DNA of 64,000 nucleotides from Chelydra serpentina (taxonomy: Eukaryota > Chordata > Testudines > Chelydridae), in NCBI GenBank assembly GCA_037349315.1, contig JBAIAC010000014.1, positions 29,861,001 to 29,925,000 of the forward strand. The letters are read 5' to 3'. A program made the translations under genes and the position numbers. The number at the start of each line of letters is the position of its first letter. The stretch's first letter is position 1. The notes beneath the pieces are model-generated. The model did no database searches. It saw only the letters and a list, made by a program, of their open reading frames with translations, and was not told the origin of the DNA. This document shows positions 24,701-31,494 of the stretch, piece after piece.

Positions 24701-27700
24701 CTTAAAAATCTCCAATGGTAGAGATCCCACAACCTCCCTAGGCAACTTATTACAGTGCTTAACCACCCTGACAGTTAGGAAGTTTTTTCCAAATGTCCAA
24801 ACTAGACCACCGTTGCTGCAATTTAAGCCCATTGCTTCTTGTCCTATCCTCAGAGGTTAAGGAGAGCAATTTTTCTCCCTCCTCCTTATAACAATCTTTT
24901 GTGTAGCTGAAAACTGTTATGTCCCCTCTCAGTCTTTTCTTCTCCAGACTACACAACCCCTTTTTAAAAAAAAAAAAATTTCCCTCACAGGTCATGTTTT
25001 CTTGACCTTTAATCATTTTCTATCTCTTCTCTGGACTTTCTCCAATGTGTCCTCATCTTTCCTGAAGTGTAGCACCCAGAACTGGACACTATATTCCAGT
25101 TGAGACCTAATCAGCGCTGAGTAGAATGGAAGAATTACTTCTTGTCTTACTTACATGCCTGCAATACATCCCAGAATGACGTTTGTTTTACTATTGACTC
25201 ATCTTTAGCTTGTGATCCACTATGACCCCCCCCCAGATACCTTTCCACAGTATTCCTTCCTAGGGAGTTACTTCCCATTTTGTACGTGTGCAACTGATTG
25301 TTCCTTCCTAAGTAGGCTGACCATATTTCCTTGAGACAAAAACGGGACATTGGGATGGCAAAAACGGGACGGGGAGACAAGGGGCAGCCGCAACAAGCTG
25401 CCCCTCGTCTCCCCGCTCAGCAGCTCGGCGGGGAGACGAGGGGCAGCTGCAACAAGCCGCCCCTTGTCTCCCCACTCAGCTGCTCGGCGGGGAGATGAGG
25501 GGCAGCCGCAACAAGCCAGCGTTCAGTTTTTTACAAAAAAATAAAAACTATACAGTGAAACCCCCCTATAGCGCGCCCTGCCATAACGCAAATTCAGCTA
25601 TAACGCGATTATAAGGTGGCTCCCGCTGCCCCAAGCAAAAAAAAAAAAAAAAGCATCCAGAGCATGCTTCCTCGCCTGGAGCCAACCCTGGCTCCATCTC
25701 CTCCCCATCTCCCCTGTTCCTTCCCCTTTGCCTCCGCTTCCCCTTTTGGCAAGAAGGGAAGAGACCGGCTTGAAACTCAAGCTAGTCAGTTTCAAGCCGG
25801 TCAGTTTCAAGCCCTCTCTTCTCTTCTCCCCAAAGCAGAGAAGTTTGATCAGCTTGAAACTGACCAGCTTGAAACTTCTGCTTTGGGAAGAAGAGAGAAG
25901 AGACGGCTTGAAACTGACCAGCTTGAAAGTGACTGGCTTGAGTTTCAAGCCAGTCTCTTCTCTCTTCTCCCCTAAGCGGAGAAGTTTCAAGCTGGTCTCT
26001 TCTCCCCAAGGCAGAGAAGTTTCAAGCCGGTCAGTTTCAAGCCCTCTCTTCTCTTCTCCCCAAAGCAGAGAAGTTTGATCAGCTTGAAACTGACCGGCTT
26101 GAAACTTCTCTGCTTTGGCAAGAGGAGAAGAGACCGGCTTGAAACTGACCAGCTTGAAACTTCTCCTCTTTGGGGAGAAGAGAGAAGAGACTGGCTTGAA
26201 ACTCAAGCCAGTCACTTTCAAGCTGGTCAGTTTCAAGCCATCTCTTCCCTCTTCTCCCCAAAGCAGAAGTTTCAAGCTGGTCAGTTTCAAGCTGATCAAA
26301 CTTCTCTGCTTTGGGGAGAAGAGAAGAGAGAAGAGACGGCTTGAAACTGACCAGCTTGAAACTTCTCCGCTTTGGCGAGAGGAGAAGAGACCGGCTTGAA
26401 ACGGTAATTTTTTGTAACCCCCCTATAATGCGACCCCGCATTTATCGCGATGGAATTTTTTGGACCCCAATTATCGCGTTATAGCGGGGTTTCACTGTAT
26501 ATAGTTTATTAAAAACGGGACAAAATTGACATTTATATTAAAACGACGGGACGGTCGGGAAATTGAAAAAAACGGTACTGTCCTGTTTAAAACGGTACGT
26601 ATGGTCAGCCTATTCCTAAGTGGAGTACTTTGTGTTTGTTCTTACTGCATTTCATTCTATTCACTTCAGACCATTTATCCAGTTTGTCCAGATCATTTTG
26701 AATTTTAATCCTATCCTCCAAAGCACTTGCAACCCCTCCCAGTTTTGGTATCATCAGTAAACTTGATAAGAGTACTCTCTGTGCCATTATCTAAATAATT
26801 GATGAAGATATTGAACAGAACCGGACCCAGAACTGATCCCCGTGGGACCCCACTCAATATGCCTTTCCAGCTTGACTGTGGACGACTGATAACTACTCTC
26901 TGAGAACAAGATACTGTATACCACATCTACCGCTTCCCCGTTATCCACAAGGCCTGTTACCCTGTCAAAGAAAGCTCTAGATTGGTTTCACGCAATTTGT
27001 TCTTGACAAATCCATGCTCACTGTTACTTATTACTAAACTGCGAGTTTGTCACGGATTCCGTACTTTCTGGGACCCGCAGACACTGCCCCCGCAGCTCCC
27101 ATTGGCCATGTGTGACGGGTTGGTATCACAGAAACCTCCTTCGAGCTGCCACCTGGTGTGCCAAGACTACTTCTGCCCCTGCTTTCCTGCCTTTTCCAGC
27201 TTAGGACTCCAGAATCCTGTCTGTTTTGAGCCAGATCCGCTGATCTGCTGCAAACCCAGACCCAGGTCTGAACCATGTCCACTAACAGCTATAGGCCTGC
27301 CTGGAAGCAGCTCAAGAAGTGCTCTTGCCTTTGACACCCAGGTGCCCAACTCCCAATGGGGTTCAAACCCTGAATAAATCCATTTTACCCTGTATAAAGC
27401 TTATACAGGGTAAACTCATAAATAGTTCGCCTTCTATTTCAAAGATAGAAAGATATGCACAGCTGTTTGCCCCCTCCAGGTACTAACAGGTACTCCAGGT
27501 AACTTAATAAGTAACAAGTGATTTTAATAAGTACAGAAAGTAGGATTTCAGTGATTCCAAGTAATAACAGACAGAACAAAGTGAATTACTAAGTAAAATA
27601 AAATAAAATACGCAAGTCTATGTCTAATCACACTGTATACAGATAAAAGCCTCACCAGTTCCAGCAAACTTCCCTTTACAGGCTATAGTTCTTCTAGCTT

Positions 27701-30700
27701 GGGTCCAGCAATCGCTCACACCCCCTATTGTCTTTGTCCTTTGTTCAGTCTCTTTCAGGTATGTCCTTGGGGGGTGGAGAGTCTCTCTCTTTAGCCTGCT
27801 GAAGGCAAGATGGAGGGGTCACCCTGGGGTTTAAATAGATTTTCTCCCTTGGATGGGTGCTCCTCCCCACTCCCTGTGTAGCATCATGTTACCCTGGAGT
27901 TCTGGGATCACATGGGCAAGTCACGTGTCCATGCACAGCTCAGCACAACCAGTCCCGTGACATTCCTGGCCAAGCTCAGATGTGGATTGGTGTGCAACTT
28001 TTGTCTGAGTTTCTTGATTGGCCTCTTTACCTGCACATTCCTTTCTCAAGACATGATCCCATGCTCTTACAAAGGCTATGTATAAAACCAGCAAATATAC
28101 AACCAATATTCATAACTTCAACTATAACAATGATACATGCATACAAATGGGAGGAATATATTCAGTAGATCATAACTTTTACAGAGCTATGTTACATGGC
28201 ACATGTAGCATAAAACATATTCCAGCTACATCATATATACATTTATAAGCATCTCCCCATAAAGTCTTATGGAGACACCGTCACACCATGGTTCTGGCCA
28301 ATGGGAGCTGTGGAGCCAGTGCTTGGGGATGGGGCAGCGCGTAGAGCTAGGAGCTGAGGGAGGGACATGTCGCCGCTTCCGGGGAGCCGCAAGGAGCCTA
28401 CCAGCCCCGCCAAACGCCCCCCTACACAGCACCAGCGAGGGTTGCGCACCGCTGCCCTCTTTTACCCCCTCCCCCCGAGCACCAGCAGGGGTCCTGGGCT
28501 GCTCCCCTCCTGAGCGCCTTTGGTACCCCCAGGCCACCTTCCCCACCCAAGATTTAGTATGGGGTATATACTACAAGTCATGGACAGGTGACAGGGCTGT
28601 GAATTTTTGTTTACTGCCCGTGACCTGTCCATGACTTTTACTAAAAACACCTGTGACTAAAACGTAGCATCATTACTTATTACCTTATTGTTTTCTAGGT
28701 GTTTGCAAATCAATTGCTTAATTATTTGCTCCATTATCTTTCCAGCATTGAAGTTAAAATGAATGGTCTCTAATTCCCTGGGTTGTCCTTATTTGCCTTT
28801 TTATAGATGGGCACTGTATTTGCCCTTTTCCAGTCCTCTGGAATCTCTCCTGTCTTCCATGATTTTCTGAAGATAATTGCTAATGGCTCAGATATTTCCT
28901 CAGTCAGCTCTTTGAATATTCTAGGATGTATTTCATGAGGCCCTGGTGACTTGAAGACATCTAATTTGTCTAAGTAATTTTTAACTTGTTCTTTCCCTAT
29001 TTTACCTCTGATCATATCTCATTTTCACTGGCATTCATCATGTTTGACATCCAATTGCTACTAAATTTTTGATTGGAAAAAAAAAGTAATTTAACACTTC
29101 TGCCTTTTCCACGTTCTCTGTTACTGTTTTTCCTCCCTGAGTAACGGGCCTACCCTCTCCTTGGTCTTCCTCTTGCTTCTAGTGTATGTGTAGACTTTTT
29201 TCTTGTTACCCTGTATATCTCTCTAGTTTAATCTCGTTTTTGCCTTGGCCTTTCTAATTTTGTCCGTATGTACTTGTGTTATTTGTTTATATTCAGCCTT
29301 TGTAATTTGACATAGTTTCCACTTTTTGTAGGATTTTTGGGGGGTTTCAGCTCATTGAAGATTTCCTGGTTAAGTTAGTGTGGTCTCTTGCCATACTTCC
29401 TATTTTTCCAACACAGTGGGATAGTTTGTTTTTGTTCCCTTAATAATGTCTCTTTGAAAAACCATTGAACTGTTTTTCCCTTTAGACTTGCTTCCCATAG
29501 GATCCTAGCTACCAACTCCCTGAATTTGCTAAAGTCTGCCTTCTTGAAATCCATTATCTTTATTGTGCTGTTTTCCCTCCTACCTTTCCTTAGATTCATG
29601 AACTTTACCATTTTGTGATCATTTTCACCCAAGCTGCCTTCCACTTTCAGATTCTCAACCAGTTCCTTCCTAATTGTCAAAAGCAAATCTAGAACAGCCT
29701 CCCTCCAGTATCTTTTTGCACCTTCTGAAATAAAAAAAATGTCTCCAGTACATTCCAAGAACTTGGATAATCTGTGCCCTGCCATATTATTTTCCCAACA
29801 GATGTCTGGGTAGTTGAAGTCCCCCATCACCACCAAGTCCTTTGCTTTGGATTATTTTGTTAGTTGTTTTAAAAAAGCCTCAGCCGCCACTTCCTGGTTA
29901 GGTGGTCTGTAGTAGACCCCCAGCAAGACACCACCCTTGGCTGTTTTTACCTCTTTTATCCTTACTCAGAGACTTTCAACAAATCTGTCTCCTATTTCCA
30001 TCTGAACCTCAGTCCCAGTGGATACATTTTTATATATAAAGCAACATCTCCTCCTTTTTCCCCCGGCCTGTCCTTTCTGAGCAAGCTGTACCTTTCTATA
30101 CCACTATTCCAATCATGCATATTATCCCACCAACTCTATCATGCCAACTAAGCCATAGTTCCAGAGTAGCAGCCGTTTTAGTCTGTGTCAGCAAAAAGAA
30201 CAGGAGTACTTGTGGCACCTTAGAGACGAACTAATTTATTTCAGCATAAGCTTTCGTGGACTACAGTCCACTTCATCGGATGCATAGAATGGTACATACA
30301 GTAAGAAGATTTTATACATTAAATATCTTCTTACTGTATGTTCCATTCTATGCATCCGATGAAGTGGACTGTAGTCCACGAAAGCTTATGCTGAAATAAA
30401 TTTTAGTCTCTAAGATGCCACAAGTACTCCTGTTCTTTATGCCATAATTGTATTTATTAACTAGCATTTCAAGTTCTTGCTGCTTCCCCATACTTCTTGC
30501 ATTAGTATACAGATATCTAAGATACTGATTTTGATTTCCCCCCATGTTCTCTCATCTCTCCCTTATCCCTGCTATAATGGTCCATGCCCCCCCCCCCCCC
30601 CCCGATTCTGACCCTTCTCCCAATGAAAATATTACTTCACCCACCTTTTCTCTGGAATATCCTGGAACCAACATGGCTACAACACTGCATTACAGGAAAC

Positions 30701-31331
30701 TATCATGTGAGTGCTTGCCTACTGAATTTGTGTGGAGCTTAGCTTGTGAATGTTGCAAGTATTTTCTAGCCATGTATTATATACAGCATATACCAGAATC
30801 CGGATGATGCAGTATATTTGTCCTCTCTGTCAACAGCTTGTCCCTAAAGATTAAATGATGTCTCATTGGTAACCTGAACAACCTGTAATAATGGATTAAT
30901 TTTTTAATACTGTTCTGTAGGTTTGGCAGTTTTCCACCGGTGGACCAGTCTTTTCATCCCCATGTATCTCAAGTTTAACTAAGCAAGAAATATATTTTGG
31001 CTCCCATGACTGCTTTATCTACTGCTGTAATATGGAAGGTAATTTACTGTGGAAATTTGAAACCACTTCAAGTGTATATGCAACTCCCTTTGTTTTCCAT
31101 AGTCATGACTTGGAGAGTGAAACGCTGCTGGCAGCAACATCTACAGATGGTACAGTGTGGGTCCTGAATGCTAAAAATGGATTGGTAGCGGGTGTCGATA
31201 AACTTCCAGGAGAAGTATTCTCTTCCCCAGTAGTATGTGGATCAAGACTCGTTGTTGGCTGCAGAAACAATTACGTTTATTGCCTAGATTTGTGTATCGC
31301 TGAAAAAACAAGAACTACTAGGATGTGTTAA
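3533..31331 (+). CDS. AASDH: AASDH, 3' part of gene (10 coding exons, 835 codons plus stop)
   Basis: This is the C-terminal three quarters of AASDH (ACSF4), a cytosolic protein of the acyl-adenylate-forming family. Coding segments are 3533-3774, 9202-9308, 10233-10405, 13852-14041, 14679-14797, 16359-17202, 20025-20188, 20855-20980, 23708-23839 and 30921-31331. All junctions are AG/GT and the phases join without a frame error. Counting from the first residue in the window, residues 1-240 finish the adenylation domain, about 278-330 form a carrier domain with a Ser in GGNSLKS (residue 302), and about 485-825 form a PQQ-type beta-propeller. The family was first linked to lysine (aminoadipate) breakdown through resemblance to yeast Lys2, but its substrate in vertebrates is uncertain. 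Earlier exons lie upstream of the window. Identification rests on recalled similarity to human AASDH across all ten exons. Confidence 0.96.
4060..4600 (+). repeat. MIR (CORE-SINE) remnant split by a younger miniature element
   Basis: TAGATGGGAAACTGAGGCAC (about 4110-4130) and AAGTGATTTTTCTAAAGTAACT (ending 4270) match MIR. After an inserted element (4271-4525) the MIR resumes with AGAGCTGGGAATAGAACTAGG and ends CACTATCCACTGGTCACA. Confidence 0.7.
4271..4525. mobile_element. hAT-type miniature element (CAGGGTATGTCTACACTGC family)
   Basis: The left end is CAGGGTATGTCTACACTGCA and the right end is GCAGTGTAGATATATCCTCA, an imperfect terminal inverted repeat. No transposase. Related copies are at 8962-9104, 31495-31690, 32705-32825 (partial) and 63206-63510. 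I could not find a clear target duplication, so the superfamily is inferred from the CAGGG ends. Confidence 0.7.
4601..6150. other. AASDH intron, no gene seen
   Basis: Frames here are short and unlike any protein I recognise. The stretch at 5040-5700 has the composition of turtle LTR sequence (C-rich promoter-like and ATAATAAAAAC-like segments), but I see no paired TG/CA ends or target duplication. Confidence 0.5.
6155..8100 (-). mobile_element. Penelope-like element 3' part (GIY-YIG endonuclease), split by a solo LTR
   Basis: Minus-strand frames from about 8090 read [39 protein letters not shown] and [12 protein letters not shown], the GIY-YIG endonuclease of PLEs, up to KPVGEH. After the LTR at 6669-7806 it resumes as [19 protein letters not shown] and ends in the usual PLE tail (ATGAAGTGGGTTTTAGCCC read on the minus strand, near 6240-6275). 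The intact relative is at 59570-62099. Confidence 0.88.
6669..7806 (+). mobile_element. Solo LTR, 1,138 bp, 5-bp target duplication GACGT
   Basis: The sequence starts TGTGACGGGTTGG and ends ACACCGTCACA, with GACGT at 6664-6668 and again at 7807-7811. It holds AATAAA motifs and a near-perfect inverted repeat around TTATACAGGGTAA. No gag, pol or env sequence accompanies it, so it is the remainder of recombination between the two LTRs of an old endogenous retrovirus or similar LTR element. A second copy is at 27111-28285. The strand is arbitrary but the same for both copies. Confidence 0.88.
8060..8171. repeat. Inverted junction within the PLE (22-bp arms)
   Basis: AGGATAGGTTCCTGGGTTAG (about 8060-8081) recurs as its reverse complement at about 8149-8170. 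Left of the junction PLE sequence reads on the minus strand; right of it the neighbouring PLE segment (CCAACCTGAAGCAAATACC) reads on the plus strand. The element is therefore inverted at its 5' side. Confidence 0.7.
8175..8960. other. AASDH intron, no gene seen
   Basis: Open frames are short and unlike known proteins. GGGGGAGACGGAGAAG-type purine-rich sequence is present, but no repeat family is recognised with confidence. Confidence 0.5.
8962..9104. mobile_element. hAT-type miniature element (CAGGGTATGTCTACACTGC family)
   Basis: GGGTATATCTATACTGCAG on the left and CTGCAGTGTAGACATACCC on the right form a 19-bp terminal inverted repeat with a few mismatches. It lies about 100 bp upstream of the AASDH exon at 9202. 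Confidence 0.75.
9202..9308 (+). CDS. AASDH: AASDH exon: adenylation domain, [12 protein letters not shown] segment
   Basis: This 107-bp exon takes two bases from the previous exon (completing an Arg codon) and leaves one G for the next. It encodes [20 protein letters not shown] and GEGHVFIG. The acceptor follows a T-rich tract ending TTTAG; the donor is ATAG/GTTATC, a weak consensus. It is too short and too split to appear as a clear open frame by itself; the frame-consistent joins to both neighbours support it. Confidence 0.93.
10233..10405 (+). CDS. AASDH: AASDH exon: A7/A8 motifs of the adenylation domain
   Basis: The exon encodes [19 protein letters not shown] and [24 protein letters not shown] (Asp at residue 141) matches the A7 motif whose Asp binds the ribose of [16 protein letters not shown] (from residue 154) matches the A8 hinge, around which the small C-terminal subdomain rotates between the adenylation and thioester-forming states. 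It ends in phase 0 at CAG/GTAATA. Confidence 0.96.
10871..11048 (+). mobile_element. tRNA-derived SINE with a CR1 tail
   Basis: The head GGGAGGGATAGCTCAGTGG ... GTTGTGAGTTCAATCCTTG carries A-box and B-box (GTTCAATCC) polymerase III promoter motifs. After GGGGCAAAAAT the tail switches to the CR1 3' end: GGTCCTGCTTTGAGCAGGGG, GGACTAGATAACC, TATTCTATGA. The head matches the SINE at 18181, whose tail is different. Confidence 0.88.
11068..11233 (+). mobile_element. CR1 LINE 3' end fragment
   Basis: It reads [24 protein letters not shown] sequence, then the CR1 3' tail and ATTCTATGATTCTATGA. It starts 20 bp after the preceding SINE ends, and both share the same terminal sequence. Confidence 0.9.
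11234..12018. other. AASDH intron, no feature recognised
   Basis: A/T-rich, apparently unique sequence between a CR1 tail and a hAT element. Nothing coding is seen. Confidence 0.5.
12019..13182. mobile_element. hAT-type element, non-autonomous, C-rich interior
   Basis: Ends CAGGGATAGTCAATAGGC and AATAGACTACCCCTG are inverted repeats typical of hAT elements. Flanks GTCTAACC and ATGTAAAC match at only five of eight positions, so the target duplication has decayed. The interior (12380-12800) is extremely C-rich, with open frames of Pro and Ser that I regard as non-coding, plus a (TG)n run near 12278. Confidence 0.65.
13852..14041 (+). CDS. AASDH: AASDH exon: C-terminal subdomain of adenylation domain
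   Basis: The exon begins in phase 0 with [16 protein letters not shown], continues LILFVVPKD and [19 protein letters not shown], and stops one base into a Gly codon at CATG/GTAAAT. This is the small lid subdomain that precedes the catalytic A10 lysine, which lies in the next exon. Confidence 0.95.
14679..14797 (+). CDS. AASDH: AASDH exon: catalytic A10 lysine and start of carrier linker
   Basis: Joined to the previous exon it reads [13 protein letters not shown]. The Lys (residue 239) sits at the A10 position (NGK in related enzymes) and is the residue expected to catalyse adenylate formation. The exon continues [16 protein letters not shown], the first helix of the carrier domain, and ends in phase 0. 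Confidence 0.95.
14798..16358. other. AASDH intron, no gene; short AT and CAG tracts
   Basis: Mostly unique sequence. It contains a TATATATAT run near 15270 followed by five CAG/AGC units at about 15289-15304. No coding sequence or recognised transposon. Confidence 0.5.
16359..17202 (+). CDS. AASDH: AASDH large exon: carrier domain, variable linker, start of beta-propeller
   Basis: This is the largest AASDH exon here (844 bp). It opens with the carrier domain: SGGNSLKS holds the Ser (codon 16431-16433, residue 302) expected to carry 4'-phosphopantetheine, followed by the conserved VPGLL-like and SSIAEIY helices. Residues roughly 345-480 are a poorly conserved, Ser/Asn/Lys-rich linker. From HVRWKSN (residue 485) the sequence becomes propeller-like: [47 protein letters not shown]. 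The exon leaves one G for the next exon. Confidence 0.96.
17203..18180. other. AASDH intron: poly-C tract and purine-rich LTR-like stretch
   Basis: A run of about 14 C lies at 17227-17240. From 17400 to 18080 the sequence is GA-rich (GAGGCCTAGAGAGACAG, GGAGGGGCTGAGCCC) and resembles LTR sequence by composition, but I could not define ends or a target duplication. No gene seen. Confidence 0.4.
18181..18387 (+). mobile_element. Tortoise-type tRNA-derived SINE with target duplication AATGATA
   Basis: The head GGGAGGGATAGCTCAGTGG ... GAGTTCAATCC matches the SINE at 10871 almost base for base over about 100 nt. The tail is GACTGGACTCGATGACC ... GGAGATTGGCATATCTCC followed by poly-T, the tail of the turtle polymerase III SINE family. 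AATGATA lies on both sides (18172-18178 and 18388-18394). Confidence 0.9.
18515..18708. mobile_element. Short LTR-like element, 194 bp, TGTAAC...GTTACA
   Basis: The unit begins TGTAACCCACACACC and ends GGTGTTACA, with GTAG on both sides (18511-18514, 18709-18712). TG/CA ends, a 6-bp terminal inverted repeat and a 4-bp duplication suit a solo LTR of a small LTR element, but the evidence is thin. Confidence 0.4.
19025..19354. mobile_element. hAT-type element, one end preserved
   Basis: The right end GGGCCATAGTTTGACCACCTCTG is the hAT end often seen as CCGTAGTTTGCCCACCCCTG. The interior is G/C-rich with GGCCAATGAGAGCTG and GGAGCCGTGCGGAGCC, shared with the element that hosts the LTR at 27111. 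The left end is missing. Confidence 0.6.
19591..19686. mobile_element. Sauropsid repeat tail (GGTGAGGTAATATCTTTTATTGG)
   Basis: ATTAGAGAGACAAGGTGGG, GTAATATCTTTTATTGGACC and AACTTCTGTTGGTGAGAG make up a tail I associate with a Penelope-like family in turtles and birds. It is a short isolated fragment. Confidence 0.4.
20025..20188 (+). CDS. AASDH: AASDH exon: PQQ-type propeller blade
   Basis: The exon encodes [18 protein letters not shown], then [13 protein letters not shown] and [18 protein letters not shown]. The (V/I)Y(I/V)GS-D---YALD pattern is the repeated blade signature of PQQ-like beta-propellers. It follows a T-rich acceptor (TTATTCAG) and ends in phase 0 at TAT/GTAAGA. Confidence 0.95.
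20855..20980 (+). CDS. AASDH: AASDH exon: PQQ-type propeller blade
   Basis: This 126-bp, 42-codon exon is symmetrical (phase 0 at both ends). It encodes [20 protein letters not shown] and [16 protein letters not shown], one blade of the propeller. Because it is a multiple of three, skipping it would keep the frame but remove a blade. Confidence 0.94.
21160..21230 (+). repeat. MIR-like remnant
   Basis: TTGCAGATGGGGAATCTGAG and GCGCAGAGAGATGAAG match MIR. It degrades quickly on the right. Confidence 0.5.
21424..21722. mobile_element. hAT-type miniature element with internal poly-C
   Basis: The left end GGCTTTGTCTACATTGGCAA and right end ATGTAGTGTAGGCATAGCC form a terminal inverted repeat of the TTTGTCTACACTGGCAA type. 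A run of about 15 C followed by (AC)n lies at 21480-21504. Short open frames across it are incidental. Confidence 0.65.
21723..23707. other. AASDH intron, no gene seen
   Basis: At 21930-22200 there are old interspersed-repeat-like segments with tRNA-like motifs (AACCAGGTGGTTAGGATAC, CATGTTCAAGTC). From 22590 to 23700 I recognise nothing. No open frame resembles a known protein. Confidence 0.4.
23708..23839 (+). CDS. AASDH: AASDH exon: PQQ-type propeller blade
   Basis: This 132-bp exon (44 codons) is in phase 0 at both ends and encodes [20 protein letters not shown] and [20 protein letters not shown]. The D-GN-YCF pattern repeats that of neighbouring blades. The donor AAAAG/GTGAAA is non-optimal but usable. 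The next intron is the longest of the gene in this window (7.1 kb) and carries the nested CR1 block. Confidence 0.94.
23975..24150 (+). repeat. MIR (CORE-SINE)
   Basis: The order CCCATTTTACAGAAAGG, AACAGAGAGGTAAAGCAG, TTTGCCCAACGCTGTCCAGC, AAGTCAGTGGCAGAG, TTGGAAATAGAACCCAGAATC follows the MIR core. It is one of the clearer MIR copies in the window. Confidence 0.8.
25553..26497. mobile_element. Tigger/pogo-like miniature element, 945 bp, TA target duplication
   Basis: Ends CAGTGAAACCCCCCTATAGC and GCGTTATAGCGGGGTTTCACTG are inverted and flanked by TA on both sides, as in TcMar/Tigger elements. About 25740-26410 is filled by repeated units of CTTGAAACTGACC and GAGAAGAGA in alternating orientation. 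No transposase frame is seen. Confidence 0.75.
25815..26329. repeat. Large near-perfect inverted repeat (158-bp arms) in the Tigger-like element
   Basis: Positions 25815-25972 pair with 26172-26329 with few mismatches and no net gap (paired positions sum to 52,144). The spacer is about 199 bp of the same kind of units; for example 25801-25860 recurs directly at 26031-26090. Both strands carry long open frames (over 200 codons on the minus strand) made of LKLTSLK and SFKLVSFKP units, which I do not regard as genes. Confidence 0.9.
27047..28683. mobile_element. G/C-rich DNA-element composite containing a solo LTR
   Basis: Before the LTR the sequence reads TTTGTCACGGATTCC ... CGCAGCTCCCATTGG; after it, GGCCAATGGGAGCTG ... 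CCGGGGAGCCGCAAGGAGCC, then GACCTGTCCATGACTTTTAC and ACCTGTGACTAAA. TTTGTCACGG and CCTGTGACTAAA form a weak terminal inverted repeat. It interrupts the antisense CR1. Confidence 0.55.
27111..28285 (+). mobile_element. Solo LTR, 1,175 bp, 5-bp target duplication CCATG
   Basis: It starts TGTGACGGGTTGG and ends ACACCGTCACA, with CCATG at 27106-27110 and 28286-28290. It is collinear with the LTR at 6669-7806, sharing for example AGTTCGCCTTCTATTTC and AAGATAGAAAGATATGCACAG. It holds a 12-bp inverted repeat (TTACCCTGTATA / TATACAGGGTAA, 27385-27413). No internal viral genes. Confidence 0.9.
30160..30438. repeat. Palindrome of two Penelope-like tails, arms about 115 bp
   Basis: The left arm (about 30195-30310) holds a PLE 3' tail on the minus strand; the right arm (30325-30438) holds the same tail on the plus strand (GAAGTGGACTGTAGTCCACG, AAAGCTTATGCTGAAATAAA). 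The arms are nearly identical, with only a 14-nt A/T spacer (TTTATACATTAAAT). The left arm extends a little further as AGTAGCAGCCGTTTTAGTC. Confidence 0.92.
30921..31331 (+). CDS. AASDH: AASDH terminal coding exon
   Basis: The last exon encodes [69 protein letters not shown] and NNYVYCLDL, closing the propeller. After YCLDL the tail [12 protein letters not shown] runs to a TAA at 31329-31331. That tail is a few residues longer than, and unlike, the human ending I recall, so the C-terminus may be lineage-specific. Confidence 0.95.
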   Translation, partial: VWQFSTGGPVFSSPCISSLTKQEIYFGSHDCFIYCCNMEGNLLWKFETTSSVYATPFVFHSHDLESETLLAATSTDGTVWVLNAKNGLVAGVDKLPGEVFSSPVVCGSRLVVGCRNNYVYCLDLCIAEKTRTTRMC

Positions 31332-31494
31332 ACTGCTTCATCTCCTAGTGTTTACACTTTGGACGTTAAGAACATCCTTGAATTGTACTTTAAAGCACCC
31401 AGGCCTGTGAGGTGCTGCTTTTAGCCTATTCTACTTTTGTAAAATTTATCATGTTTGCAAACTTTGTTAGTTAACAATTTTGCACCAACAGGCA

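Larger units (their letters stand above)
25313..26612. mobile_element. hAT-type element, 1,300 bp, 8-bp target duplication TTCCTAAG
   Basis: TAGGCTGACCATATTTCC at the left and GTATGGTCAGCCTA at the right are inverted. TTCCTAAG occurs at 25305-25312 and 26613-26620. The element contains near-tandem G/C-rich units (GGGGAGACGAGGGGCAGC) at 25370-25510 and a complete Tigger-like element at 25553-26497. No transposase. Confidence 0.88.
24590..30700 (-). mobile_element. CR1 LINE, long antisense copy in four pieces, broken by later insertions
   Basis: Pieces 24590-25312, 26613-27046, 28684-30160 and 30439-about 30700 form one CR1 on the minus strand. From its 5' side they read [34 protein letters not shown] (AP-endonuclease), [14 protein letters not shown], then [19 protein letters not shown] and [11 protein letters not shown] (polymerase core, FADD decayed), and the 3' region. 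The gaps are a hAT element (25313-26612), a miniature carrying an LTR (27047-28683) and a palindromic PLE tail (30160-30438). It fills most of the last AASDH intron. Confidence 0.88.

Noticed and set aside
25598..26441. Several long open frames on both strands ([16 protein letters not shown] units)
   Set aside because: They come from the self-complementary array in a Tigger-like miniature; composition and unit length explain them, and no start context or family match is present.
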